Part shown: positions 50,746 to 59,169 of the stretch, piece after piece
Layout of the letters: every line of letters starts with the position of its first letter
Numbering within the stretch: the first letter of the stretch is position 1
Source of the DNA: an uncultured Ruminococcus sp.
GTDB taxonomy: Bacteria > Bacillota > Clostridia > Oscillospirales > CAG-272
Length of the DNA stretch: 64,000 nt
Assembly (NCBI GenBank): GCA_902795355.1
Contig: CADBKZ010000005.1
Span: 1-64,000 of the forward strand
Reading direction: 5' to 3'
Position numbers and translations under genes: made by a program
Notes under the pieces: model-generated
What the model was told of the DNA's origin: nothing
Database searches by the model: none
Seen by the model: only the letters and a program-made list of their open reading frames with translations

Positions 50746-51840
50746 TCACACATTAAAGCGGAAATACACAACGTCGCCGTCCTGCATTACGTAGTCTTTG
50801 CCCTCGCTGCGGAGCGCGCCCGCCTCTTTCACGGCGTTCATACTGCCGTATTTTTGCAGGTCGTCAAAGGCGACCACCTCGGCGCGGATGAACCCGCGCT
50901 CAATGTCCGAATGGATCTTGCCCGCCGCTTTCGGGGCTTTGGTGCCGCGGCGGATCGTCCATGCGCGGCATTCGTCTGGGCCGGCGGTCAGAAAGCTGAT
51001 CAGCCCAAGCAGGGAATAGCTTGCCTTAATCAGGCGGTCAAGCCCGCTTTCTTCAATGCCGAGGTCGGCGAGGAAAACGGCCTTTTCCTCGGCTCCAAGT
51101 TCCGCGATCTCCGCCTCAATCTGGCAGCAAATGGGGATCACCTCGGAATGTTCTTCCGCGGCAAAGGCTTTGAGAGCCATGTATTCCGGCATATCGGTCG
51201 GTTCGGCGGCGGCATAATCCTCGCCAACGTTCGCAACGTAAATCACGGGCTTCATGGTCAGCAGGGGCGTATCGGAAAGCAGGGTTTTTTCGTCCTCGGT
51301 CAGCTCCATGGTGCGCGCGCTTTTTCCGCTTTCCAGAACGGCATAGATCCGTTCGAGCAGTTCCAGCTCGGCGGCGTACTTCTTATCGCCGCGCAGGGCT
51401 TTTTTGGTGCGGTCGATGCGCCGTTCGAGAATTTCCATGTCCGAAAAGATCAATTCAAGGTTAATGGTTTCCAGATCGCGCATGGGGTCAATCTTGCCGT
51501 CCACGTGGATAATGTTGTCGTCCCGAAAACAGCGGATCACGTGCAGAATCGCGTCCACCTCGCGAATGTTTCCGAGAAATTGGTTTCCAAGCCCCTCGCC
51601 CTTGGAAGCGCCTTTCACCAAGCCCGCAATGTCCACAAATTCGATCACGGCGGGGGTGTATTTGGCGGGGTGGTGCATTTCGGCAAGGAAGTCGAGGCGT
51701 TTATCGGGAACGGTAACAACGCCCACGTTCGGCTCAATGGTGCAAAATGGATAGTTGGCAGATTCGGCGCCCGCGTTGGTGAGCGCGTTGAAGAGCGTGC
51801 TTTTTCCAACGTTCGGCAAACCGACAATTCCGAGTTTCAT
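50746..51840 (-). CDS. ychF: Redox-regulated ATPase YchF
   Basis: 364 residues, universal Obg-family P-loop protein that binds ribosomes. GLPNVGKSTLFNAL (G1), the switch region, DIAGLVKGASKGEGLGN (G3), and the TGS-like C-terminal domain ending GDVVYFRFNV. The G4 motif is changed from NKxD to a form (YVANVGED) that gives ATP over GTP preference, as in the family. Convergent with the vWA gene. Confidence 0.95.
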   Translation of the reverse strand: MKLGIVGLPNVGKSTLFNALTNAGAESANYPFCTIEPNVGVVTVPDKRLDFLAEMHHPAKYTPAVIEFVDIAGLVKGASKGEGLGNQFLGNIREVDAILHVIRCFRDDNIIHVDGKIDPMRDLETINLELIFSDMEILERRIDRTKKALRGDKKYAAELELLERIYAVLESGKSARTMELTEDEKTLLSDTPLLTMKPVIYVANVGEDYAAAEPTDMPEYMALKAFAAEEHSEVIPICCQIEAEIAELGAEEKAVFLADLGIEESGLDRLIKASYSLLGLISFLTAGPDECRAWTIRRGTKAPKAAGKIHSDIERGFIRAEVVAFDDLQKYGSMNAVKEAGALRSEGKDYVMQDGDVVYFRFNV

Positions 51841-51956
51841 AATGGAAATTTCCTTTCTTTTGGGTCGTCCTCTCCTATTATAGCGAAAAAACGATGTTTT
51901 TTCAAGGGTATTTGCAAAAAAAGAATCAGAAAAAATACAAAAATTTACAAAAAGTA

Positions 51957-51986
51957 TTTACAATTCGGGATTTCATGTGTTATAAT
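51957..51986 (+). promoter_or_regulatory. Promoter of the two-component operon
   Basis: TTTACA 51957-51962, 18 bases, TATAAT 51981-51986, with an extended -10 (TGT before it). Confidence 0.75.
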
Positions 51987-52034
51987 GATTATAACATTTT
52001 TTATGATAAACCACGGGAACGGAGGACTTGAAAC

Positions 52035-52727
52035 ATGACGGATGCTAAAATTCTGGTTGTTGACGATGATCCCAACATCAGCGATCTGCTCAAAGTACAT
52101 TTCGAGAACGAAGGTTATAACGTGAAAACCGCGGCCGACGGCAACGAGGGAATCAGCTTTTTCAAAATGTTCGAGCCGGACCTTGTTCTGCTCGACATTA
52201 TGCTGCCGAAAAAGGACGGTTGGCAGGTTTGCCGCGAGATCCGCGAAATTTCTTCCAAGCCGATCATTATGGTAACGGCGAAGGGAGAGGTGTTCGATAA
52301 GGTTTTGGGGCTGGAACTCGGAGCCGACGATTTTGTTGTGAAGCCCTTTGACATGAAGGAGCTTTCCGCGCGCGTAAAAGCGGTGCTTCGCCGCTCCCGC
52401 TCGCACTCGCGCGACATTGACGAGGAAGTGATCAGATTCGAGAACATCGAGATCAGCCTTCAAAAATACGAACTCAAACTCAAAGGAAAAGCGGTGGACA
52501 TTCCCCCGAAGGAGTTGGAGCTTTTGTATTTCCTCGCTTCCAACTACAACCGCGTGTTCACGCGCGACCAACTGCTGGATAAGGTTTGGGGGTTCGATTA
52601 CCTCGGCGATTCGCGAACGGTGGACGTTCACGTCAAGCGTTTGCGCGAAAAGTTGGAAGGCGCGTCCGATAAATGGATGCTGAAAACCGTTTGGGGCGTC
52701 GGATATAAGTTCGAGCTTCTCAACTGA
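52035..52727 (+). CDS. OmpR/PhoB-family response regulator
   Basis: 230 residues. Receiver domain with D10, D11, phospho-acceptor D54 (LLDIMLP), T81 and K103 (VVKPF); C-terminal winged helix with the OmpR pattern (PPKELELLYFLA, DQLLDKVWGF, TVDVHVKRLREKL). Partner is the histidine kinase downstream, separated by a hairpin. The set with an HtrA protease recalls the CssRS secretion-stress system of Bacillus. Confidence 0.92.
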   Translation: MTDAKILVVDDDPNISDLLKVHFENEGYNVKTAADGNEGISFFKMFEPDLVLLDIMLPKKDGWQVCREIREISSKPIIMVTAKGEVFDKVLGLELGADDFVVKPFDMKELSARVKAVLRRSRSHSRDIDEEVIRFENIEISLQKYELKLKGKAVDIPPKELELLYFLASNYNRVFTRDQLLDKVWGFDYLGDSRTVDVHVKRLREKLEGASDKWMLKTVWGVGYKFELLN

Positions 52728-52744
52728 ACGCTATCGCGCACGAA

Positions 52745-52785
52745 AACTGCCGCAACCGAACGGAATCTGTTGCGGCAGTTCATTT
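52745..52785 (+). terminator. Attenuating hairpin between regulator and kinase
   Basis: Twelve-pair stem 52745-52756 with 52769-52780, loop of 12, followed by CATTTTGACG, a weak U-tract. Likely lets part of the transcripts continue, making less kinase than regulator. Confidence 0.5.
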
Positions 52786-52806
52786 TGACGGATGGGGGGA
52801 ACCGGC

Positions 52807-54309
52807 ATGTTCAAAAGCGTTTTCGCAAAATACGTAACGGCGGTTATGGCGATTTTTGCGGTTGGTTTCGTGCTGTTGCTCTCGCTGATCACGTCGATTG
52901 TCAATAGTTATATTGCCGATTCCAAAGAGCGGGAAATGTCCAATGCCGTAATCGCCCTGCGCGATTCGGTGGACCTTGCCGCCTCGCAAACCAAGCCGGA
53001 AGAATTTGCCGCGGACGCGCTGGAAGCGTTCGGGGACCCAAGCTCGCCGCTGACCACGCTGCTCAACGTTCTGACAATGAACGACAGCGACCTGATGCTC
53101 GCGCTCGCCGATCGGGACGGGCAGGTGATCTGCATGGCGGGGGCGCGGTTCGGGGAGGAACCCGCCGGCCGCGAATCGGCGCTCCCGCAGGAGTTGATTG
53201 AAACCACGCGGCAGGGGAAAAATTTTTACCGGAGCATTAAAACCTCTTTTTCGGAAGGAGCAATTCCGATTTGCGCCGAGGGGATTTTCAACGCTTCCGG
53301 CGAGTATTGCGGCGTGGTGTTTGCGGGAATTACGCGGCTTTCATGGGGCAACATGATGCGGGAGATGACCGAAACCATTCTTTCAACGGCGTTGCTCGTG
53401 CTGGTTGCGGCCATGATCGCGGTTTATTTCATCAGCAACCGCGTAATCTCCCCTTTGCGGGAAATGAGCGTTGCGGCCGAGCGTTTTGCAAAAGGGAAAT
53501 TCGATACGCGCGTTCGGGTCCGCGGGGATGATGAAGTGGCGCGGCTGGCCGTTGCGTTCAACAACATGGCCGAGTCGCTCGAAAATCTGGAAAAAATGCG
53601 GAGTTCGTTCATTGCCAATGTTTCGCATGATCTGCGAACGCCGATGACGACCATTGCGGGCTTTATCGAGGAGATCCGCGCGGGAGTGATCCCGCCGGAG
53701 AACCGCGACCACTACCTCGGGGTAATCGAAACCGAGGTCAAACGGCTTTCGCGGCTGGTCGCTTCGCTGTTGGATCTTTCCCGCATTCAGGCGGGCGACC
53801 GCAAGTTTACCATGCGCTCGTTCGATATTTGCGAAATGGGGCGGCAGATCCTGATTTCATTTGAGCAGCAGATCGAGGAAAAGCGGCTGGAAGTTGCGTT
53901 TGAAACCGACGCCGACCGCATGAACGCATATGCCGATTACGACGCGATCTACCAGATCTTTTACAATATTTGCCACAACGCCGTCAAGTTTTCCCGCGAG
54001 GGCGGTTTGCTCCGTTTGCGTATCAACGAGATAAAAGAGCATAAAATACAAGTGGCCGTTTATAACGAGGGCAACGGAATTTCCGAAGAGGATTTGCCGT
54101 TTGTTTTCGAACGATTTTATAAGAGCGATAAAAGCCGCGGGCTGGATAAATCCGGCCTCGGTTTGGGGCTGTATATTTCCAAAACCATTATGGACGCGCA
54201 TGGGGAACAGATCCGCGTGGAAAGCCGAGAGGGCGAATATTGCGAATTTTTCTTCACGCTCCGCAAAGCAACCGCGGAGCCGGAGCGCAAGAGAGGAGAA
54301 ACCGAATGA
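52807..54309 (+). CDS. Sensor histidine kinase
   Basis: 500 residues. Membrane spans at about 10-34 and 189-209 enclose an extracytoplasmic sensor of about 150 residues; HAMP domain follows (210-262), then the dimerisation/phosphorylation helix with H274 (ANVSHDLRTPM) and a complete ATPase domain (NICHNAVKFS, GNGISEEDLPFVFERFY, GLGLGLYISK). ATG 52807 follows GGGGGGA. Its stop overlaps the protease start (ATGA), so kinase and protease are coupled. Confidence 0.92.
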   Translation: MFKSVFAKYVTAVMAIFAVGFVLLLSLITSIVNSYIADSKEREMSNAVIALRDSVDLAASQTKPEEFAADALEAFGDPSSPLTTLLNVLTMNDSDLMLALADRDGQVICMAGARFGEEPAGRESALPQELIETTRQGKNFYRSIKTSFSEGAIPICAEGIFNASGEYCGVVFAGITRLSWGNMMREMTETILSTALLVLVAAMIAVYFISNRVISPLREMSVAAERFAKGKFDTRVRVRGDDEVARLAVAFNNMAESLENLEKMRSSFIANVSHDLRTPMTTIAGFIEEIRAGVIPPENRDHYLGVIETEVKRLSRLVASLLDLSRIQAGDRKFTMRSFDICEMGRQILISFEQQIEEKRLEVAFETDADRMNAYADYDAIYQIFYNICHNAVKFSREGGLLRLRINEIKEHKIQVAVYNEGNGISEEDLPFVFERFYKSDKSRGLDKSGLGLGLYISKTIMDAHGEQIRVESREGEYCEFFFTLRKATAEPERKRGETE

Positions 54310-55490
54310 ACGAACAGCAGGAGAACGGGACCGTGAAAGAGCAGGAGAGGGAACCCGTTTATACCTATCGGTGGACATACGAGGCGCAGGCGGCGTATCA
54401 TGCGGCCGAGGCAAAGAAGAACGGCCGGCGCGGCGCGGTGGTTTTTGCGTGCGTAATGTCAATCGCGTTTTTGTTGGTTCTCGGCCTTTTGGTCGGAACG
54501 CTGGCGTTTCGGGATCGGTTGCGCACCGCGGCTTCCGGCTCCGCGCTTACAACCGAGGAAGTGGCCGACGCCGTTCTGCCCGCAACGGTGCTGGTTTATT
54601 CGTCCAACAGCACGTCCTATGGCTACGGGACCGGATTTTTCGTCCGCTCCGACGGATATATCGTCACCAATTATCATGTAATTTCCGCCGCCGATCATAT
54701 TTCGGTAACATTGTATCCGTCCGGCAGAGTCGCGCAGGCGGAAGTCGTCGGGTACAGCGCGACGGATGATCTCGCTGTTCTCAAAATTGCGGGGAGCGGG
54801 TACCCGACCGTTAAAATCGGCAATTCGGACGCGATCCGCGTTGGGGATAAGGCCATTGCCATTGGAAACCCTGCGGGAATCAGCGCGCCGTGGACGACCA
54901 CGCAAGGGATCATTTCGTCAACGGGGCGGTCGGTTACGGTCAACGGGTCCGCGTCCATCGGCGAGATGAGTATGATCCAGACCGACGCGCCCGTAAACCC
55001 GGGGAACTCCGGCGGCCCGCTCTGCAACGACCGCGCGGAAGTGGTGGGGATCGTCACGCAGAAATTGAGCGATTATGAAAGCCTCGGTTTCGCCATTCCG
55101 ATCAACGGAGCCATGAAGATCGTCAATTCCATCATTCAAACGGGAAGCGCAGAGGGCGTGCAGTCGGAAGTCAGCCGCGTGCGGCCCACCATCGGGATTA
55201 CGGGGAGCAGCATCGGCCGCGGCGATGAATACAGCTATATGAGCCGAGAATATACGTCGCCCGCGGATGGCGTTCTGGTGGTTTCGGTTTCCGGCGGGAG
55301 CGGCGCGGACGGCGTTTTAAGCCCGGGGGACGTGATTGTCGGGATCGACGGAAAAACGGTTTCGGGCATGGATGAGCTGATCGAGCTTCTGTACGGCTAT
55401 ACGGCGGGGAACACGGTCACGCTTAAAATTTACAAGCTCGGAGAAAGCGTGACCACCGATGTTCGGGTAACGCTCGGCGTTGCGAACTGA
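54306..55490 (+). CDS. htrA: HtrA/DegP-type serine protease
   Basis: 394 residues, membrane-anchored by a span at about 44-66. The trypsin-like domain has H124 (TNYHVI), D155 (TDDLAVLKI) and S235 (NPGNSGGP); one PDZ domain follows (GVLVVSVSGGSGADGVLSPGDVI). Degrades misfolded exported proteins. Co-translation with the histidine kinase suggests that the two-component system controls, or is controlled by, envelope protein stress. Confidence 0.92.
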   Translation: MNEQQENGTVKEQEREPVYTYRWTYEAQAAYHAAEAKKNGRRGAVVFACVMSIAFLLVLGLLVGTLAFRDRLRTAASGSALTTEEVADAVLPATVLVYSSNSTSYGYGTGFFVRSDGYIVTNYHVISAADHISVTLYPSGRVAQAEVVGYSATDDLAVLKIAGSGYPTVKIGNSDAIRVGDKAIAIGNPAGISAPWTTTQGIISSTGRSVTVNGSASIGEMSMIQTDAPVNPGNSGGPLCNDRAEVVGIVTQKLSDYESLGFAIPINGAMKIVNSIIQTGSAEGVQSEVSRVRPTIGITGSSIGRGDEYSYMSREYTSPADGVLVVSVSGGSGADGVLSPGDVIVGIDGKTVSGMDELIELLYGYTAGNTVTLKIYKLGESVTTDVRVTLGVAN

Positions 55491-55522
55491 AAGAAGCGAA
55501 AACGAATTTTTTCCAAATTGTC

Positions 55523-55566
55523 AATCGCGGGCGTTGCCGAACTCGGCAACGCCCGCGATTTTCGCT
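55523..55566 (+). terminator. Terminator after htrA
   Basis: Perfect 18-pair stem 55523-55540 with 55543-55560, then TTTCGCTCTT. It marks the end of the core block; AT-rich accessory sequence follows. Confidence 0.85.
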
Positions 55567-55610
55567 CTTGCTCCTTATGTGAGGTAAAAAATATATGCAC
55601 GAAAGTTTAT

Positions 55611-55628
55611 CTCGACAAACCGGAATTT
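55611..55628. repeat. Element end (TIR-like site) past the hydrolase stop
   Basis: CTCGACAAACCGGAATTT, directly after the hydrolase stop codon. It matches the right ends of elements at 56373, 57901 and 59105. The reverse complement of the site just before the hydrolase start (AAATTCCGATTCGTCG, 56245-56260) agrees with it in 14 of 16 bases, so the gene is bracketed by inverted repeats. Confidence 0.6.
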
Positions 55629-55629
55629 T

Positions 55630-56229
55630 TCAGAGTGATTTTACGACCCATGAATCAAGATTCTCCATTTGTTCTTTCGTGTGGAACCAATGTTCTCCGT
55701 TTTTTATAACGGTAAGTTTGGCGCCGATTCGGTCAGAAAAAGCGGATATGGACCGAAAGGATGTTAAATGATCGTTTTCGCCGTAAAGGATACTTGTGGG
55801 AATATTCCAATTGATCGGATGATCTCTTACATATTGCAAATAATCCCATGATAATGTTTCCCCGAAGTCTGTTGCAATTTTCCCTTTTTCCCGTAGCTCA
55901 TCTTCTGTAACATTCGCCCACGACATCATGTTGTTAATCAATTCTTCCATATCTACAATAGGAGATATGAAGAACGCTTTTTCAATCGGTTGATTTGTAA
56001 AAGAGCACATCGAAAAGTATGCGCCGATACTGTTGGCGATTAATATAATTTTACCGGTTTTTTTGCATATTTTATCAATAAATGTTCCGAATTCTTTTTT
56101 TGCATCCCAAGGCGTTGTGGCTTTATAATTAAATCCGATTACATCATATCCCAGAAAAAATGATTTATAATGATCGGCTTCTTGTGCGCTACCGCTTTTT
56201 CCGTGAATATAAACTACCGTATGCTTCAT
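55630..56229 (-). CDS. Alpha/beta hydrolase
   Basis: 199 residues. N-terminal YIHGKSG (oxyanion hole), nucleophile Ser in ANSIGAY, acid in YGENDHLTS and His in GEHWFHT: the order Ser-Asp-His of small serine hydrolases. Substrate unknown. Codon use is AT-richer than the core genes, consistent with transfer. It is the last gene of the minus-strand accessory row and is bracketed by inverted repeats. Confidence 0.8.
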   Translation of the reverse strand: MKHTVVYIHGKSGSAQEADHYKSFFLGYDVIGFNYKATTPWDAKKEFGTFIDKICKKTGKIILIANSIGAYFSMCSFTNQPIEKAFFISPIVDMEELINNMMSWANVTEDELREKGKIATDFGETLSWDYLQYVRDHPINWNIPTSILYGENDHLTSFRSISAFSDRIGAKLTVIKNGEHWFHTKEQMENLDSWVVKSL

Positions 56230-56244
56230 ATTGATCGTCTCCGC

Positions 56245-56390
56245 AAATTCCGATTCGTCGCTTTTTCATCGTATTGAAAAAATGAATCATTCAATAGTGA
56301 AATCGCGGCTTTTGCTCGCACAGTGGCGCGTAAATGATATATAATCAAGGTATAAACGCCAGAATGATACATCCCGATAAGTCGGAATTT
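56245..56390. repeat. Inter-gene element C (short, no hairpin array)
   Basis: 146 bases between the hydrolase start and the chromate-transporter stop. Left end AAATTCCGATTCGTCG and right end CCCGATAAGTCGGAATTT are inverted repeats of the kind ending elements A and B. Inner left part (TTTTTCAT ... ATTCAA) aligns with A and B, and CCAGAATGATACA near the right end aligns with CCAAAATGATACA of A. The central hairpins are absent; the promoter is degraded (15-base spacing). Confidence 0.55.
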
Positions 56391-56428
56391 ATTAAAGGTG
56401 TTTTTTTCAACTTCATTCTGCTTTTTTC

Positions 56429-56995
56429 TCAATTCCAACCGTAAATCAAGACTCCTGCAATGCCCGAAAGGCATATCAATATAATCGGAGAAACGCCTTT
56501 TTTAACAATCTTTTTTGATCCGAACCATACCACAGACAATCCCGCGGTCAGAGCGATTGCGGCAATATCAATGGAAATACCGCTTATATTTCCGATACAG
56601 TTTATCAGTATCATATAGACGCCTGTCGCAAGGATGATACCGATGATGCATGATTTGAACCCGTTGAGTATCGCTTGAGCGGCGCCTTTTTTTATGAGAT
56701 TTTTCAGGAAAGCCATGAGTATGATCACTAACAGAAACGCGGGAAAAACAACGGCCGCTGTAGCGATGATTGCTCCGGGAACGCCCGCTTGGGATGAGCC
56801 GATATACGTCGCCATGTTTACCATAATCGGTCCGGGCGTACTTTCACTGACCGCGATCATATACGACAGTTTTTCTTCATCAAGCCAACCGAAGTACAGC
56901 ACAACCTCACAGATCAAAGGTATAGCACCGTAAGCGCCTCCGAACGAGAAGCATCCGATAAGCAAAAATCCGGCAAGAAGTTCAAGGAGAATCAT
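56429..56995 (-). CDS. chrA: Chromate transporter, second half (CHR domain)
   Basis: 188 residues, about five or six membrane spans. Carries the CHR signatures FSFGGAYGAIPLI and ESTPGPIMVNMATYIG. Clostridia often encode this transporter as two short paired genes that form one unit. It overlaps its partner by 4 bases. Substrate may be chromate or another anion; resistance is not shown by context. Confidence 0.85.
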   Translation of the reverse strand: MILLELLAGFLLIGCFSFGGAYGAIPLICEVVLYFGWLDEEKLSYMIAVSESTPGPIMVNMATYIGSSQAGVPGAIIATAAVVFPAFLLVIILMAFLKNLIKKGAAQAILNGFKSCIIGIILATGVYMILINCIGNISGISIDIAAIALTAGLSVVWFGSKKIVKKGVSPIILICLSGIAGVLIYGWN

Positions 56996-57564
56996 TTCTT
57001 AGTCTCCTTTTCCTTATGTCGTCCGGCAAGGTAAACGGCAAGACTTACCGCCGCGGCAACAAGCATAAGGATTATGGATGACAGCCGTAGCGCGAAAATG
57101 TTAATCAGCATCACTGCGGTAAAGGCACAAGCGGCAATGAGTATCGAAAGCGGCCTTTTTTTCATTTTTAAAATCATTTTGAAAGCCGCATCAACGATCA
57201 GAATCCCGACGGCAATCTTTATTCCGCGAAATACGCTTGACACCCATTTGATCTCTAAAAAGCGGTCAAAAACAAATGATATCAAAAGTATTATAACAAA
57301 CGAAGGGAGCGTCACGCCGAGGGTTGCCGCTATCGCACCGGATATTCCTTTTTTTTTCATACCCACGTACGTTGCGCAGTTTATGGAAATGGGACCGGGC
57401 GTAGATTCGGCTATCACCGTAATATCCATCATCTCGTCATGCGTTATCCATTCTTTTTTTGAAACGCATGCATTCTCAATCAAAGGAATCATGGCATAAC
57501 CGCCGCCGAAAGTAAACAGTCCGATCCTGACAAATGTTAGAAACAGATCAATTAACATTTTCAT
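56992..57564 (-). CDS. chrA: Chromate transporter, first half (CHR domain)
   Basis: 190 residues. FTFGGGYAMIPLIE and ESTPGPISINCATYVG are the matching CHR motifs. I start at ATG 57564 because GGAGGAGAACGC precedes it; an in-frame start at 57579 would include the ribosome site. Its sigma-A promoter lies inside element A. First gene of the pair. Confidence 0.85.
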   Translation of the reverse strand: MKMLIDLFLTFVRIGLFTFGGGYAMIPLIENACVSKKEWITHDEMMDITVIAESTPGPISINCATYVGMKKKGISGAIAATLGVTLPSFVIILLISFVFDRFLEIKWVSSVFRGIKIAVGILIVDAAFKMILKMKKRPLSILIAACAFTAVMLINIFALRLSSIILMLVAAAVSLAVYLAGRHKEKETKK

Positions 57565-57595
57565 GCGTTCTCCTCCCAAGTGATCCCACTGTTAC

Positions 57596-57918
57596 AAATC
57601 CCGAATTGCCTGTTTTTTTTCATTATAATCGAAAAGTGTGAATTTTTCAATCCTTTAAGGTAAATAGTGATGTATGCCGCTTTGCGGCAAATGAAGTTAA
57701 GTGTTCCGCATATCGTGCGAAGCACACTTCACGCGCGAAGCGCACTTCACGTCCGAAGGACCCTTCACGTTCCGCGCCAGCGGAACACTTAGTTGAAAGA
57801 AGCCTGATTTTGTAGACAAATCAGGCTTCTTTCATGTATAAGACTGCCAAAATGATACGTAAACCATAGAAAGACTACCAAAATGATACACGCTTTTCAG
57901 CCCGACAAACTTGAATTT
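57596..57918. repeat. Inter-gene element A with TIRs and hairpin array
   Basis: 323 bases filling the gap between GNAT and chrA genes. Ends: AAATCCCGAATTGCC and CCCGACAAACTTGAATTT (inverted). From left: a minus-strand promoter, hairpin TGCCGC/GCGGCA, then four hairpins starting at 57715, 57733, 57751 and 57769 joined by ACTTCAC or CCTTCAC linkers (18-base period; three have GAA loops), an alternative long-range stem (57699-57709 with 57780-57790), and a 16-pair hairpin 57795-57833. The right end overlaps the GNAT stop codon. Confidence 0.7.
57622..57650 (-). promoter_or_regulatory. Sigma-A promoter inside element A, for chrA
   Basis: On the minus strand TTGAAA (57645-57650), 17 bases, TATAAT (57622-57627). 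The spacer contains ACACTTTTCGA, also found in element B. Confidence 0.75.
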
Positions 57919-58732
57919 ATATTGCTTTTGCTTGATATGAAGCGGTAATACTATTCTGTCCCTCTAACCTGTCAAAACCGGCAGCAGTATACAATTCTAT
58001 TTCTTCCTTAGCATCTACATCGACCACTACCATCATTTGATTTGGCCTGTTTAATTCTATTGCCTTTACCAACAGTGCCAGTTCATAGCCTTGCTGTGCT
58101 GCTTCGGGCTTCATAAACAGGGCGTAGATTTCATTGATAGCATAGCAGCATTGCACATCCAAATATCCTTGGACCTGTCCATCTTTTATGGCAAGCAGGA
58201 CTCTGAATTTATCTTGAGCCGCAAGAATGCGCTCGGCGGTCCAATACGTGTCAGTGCTATGAAGGTCACAATACTGTTTCACCCACTTCTCAGATAGCAA
58301 CTCAATCTGACTGGTCGATACATTCGGTGTCGGTCCAGTCAGAATCATTTTCTGCTGTTCCGGATCAAATGTCGCCCCTTTCATCTTTAGCGGTCGGGAA
58401 ATCGCGGCGTTTAGCGGATTAAATACAAAATCCATATAGTATCCGCAATAGTACTGCTCCATATAGGAAAGCATCTCATTAAACGCTTCTTCTTTTTGGG
58501 TAAATCCTATGAGCATCTCGATATATCGATCATCCGGAAGGACAATCCAGACAAAGATCCCAACGGTAGTTCCATTTTTCAAAACAGCAAAAGCATATTT
58601 GTCTTTCGCCTTTAAAGAACGGTAGAGATTATTCTTGTCATAAGTAAAATGAGGATCGGAATATAACGGGTGTCCAGCCAGTTCGCGGATATAATCCTCA
58701 TATTCATCAAATGAACGTATTTTCTGAATCAT
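57917..58732 (-). CDS. GNAT-family N-acetyltransferase
   Basis: 271 residues. The acetyl-CoA fold is spread over two halves: an N-terminal part (YAFAVLKNGTTVGIFVWIVL) and a C-terminal GNAT core (FRVLLAIKDGQVQGYLDVQ ... EIYALFMKPEAAQQGYELALLVKAIE), followed by LYTAAGFDR, a typical GNAT end. Substrate unknown; small GNATs are common accessory genes. AT-rich codon use. Lies between elements A and B. Confidence 0.8.
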   Translation of the reverse strand: MIQKIRSFDEYEDYIRELAGHPLYSDPHFTYDKNNLYRSLKAKDKYAFAVLKNGTTVGIFVWIVLPDDRYIEMLIGFTQKEEAFNEMLSYMEQYYCGYYMDFVFNPLNAAISRPLKMKGATFDPEQQKMILTGPTPNVSTSQIELLSEKWVKQYCDLHSTDTYWTAERILAAQDKFRVLLAIKDGQVQGYLDVQCCYAINEIYALFMKPEAAQQGYELALLVKAIELNRPNQMMVVVDVDAKEEIELYTAAGFDRLEGQNSITASYQAKAI

Positions 58733-58747
58733 TTTCTACGTCTCCAT

Positions 58748-59122
58748 AAATCCCGATTTGTCGAACTCTTTTTTCCATTCTATTTTACTCGAAAAGTGTA
58801 AATAATTCAAGAATGAAGTTTGCCTTGACGGGCAAGCGAAGCGGCTCGCTTTCGCTCACCGTGAAGTATTGCGGCTTTGCCGCAAAGCGAAGTTAAGTGT
58901 TCCGAAATCGTGCCAAAGGTACACTTCACGCGCGGCAGCGCGCTTCACAAGGCGTAGCCTTGCATCACGTTCCGCGCAAGCGGAACACTTAGTTGAAAGA
59001 AACCACTTTTGTCCGGTAGACAAAAGTGGTTTCTTTCATGTCTAAGAACTACCAAAAGATACAAAACCTAACTAAGAACACCATAAAGTACATCAACAGG
59101 AGAGCTCGGCAAACGAGAATTG
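58748..59122. repeat. Inter-gene element B with TIRs and hairpin array
   Basis: 375 bases. Ends AAATCCCGATTTGTCG and CTCGGCAAACGAGAATTG. Same order as element A: minus-strand promoter, extra hairpins with GTGAAG linkers (58815-58890, including TTGCGGC/GCCGCAA), then hairpins starting at 58910, 58930, 58949 and 58969 joined by ACTTCAC, GCTTCAC and GCATCAC, and a perfect 19-pair hairpin 58995-59037. Stem bases differ from element A but remain paired. Confidence 0.7.
58782..58810 (-). promoter_or_regulatory. Sigma-A promoter inside element B, for the GNAT gene
   Basis: On the minus strand TTGAAT (58805-58810), 17 bases, TAAAAT (58782-58787), with ACACTTTTCGA in the spacer as in element A. Confidence 0.7.
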
Positions 59123-59169
59123 TCTTTCTTTAAGCAAGCGACAAAAAATTATACTACAACCAATCGTTG

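Noticed and set aside
56226..56474. 82-codon minus-strand frame between chrA and the hydrolase
   Set aside because: It runs through the noncoding element C and the end of chrA and shows no ribosome site or family pattern.
57715..58986. Regular repeats as a CRISPR array
   Set aside because: The conserved part is only about 7 bases (CTTCAC linker) and the parts between are small palindromes, not unique spacers; no cas genes.
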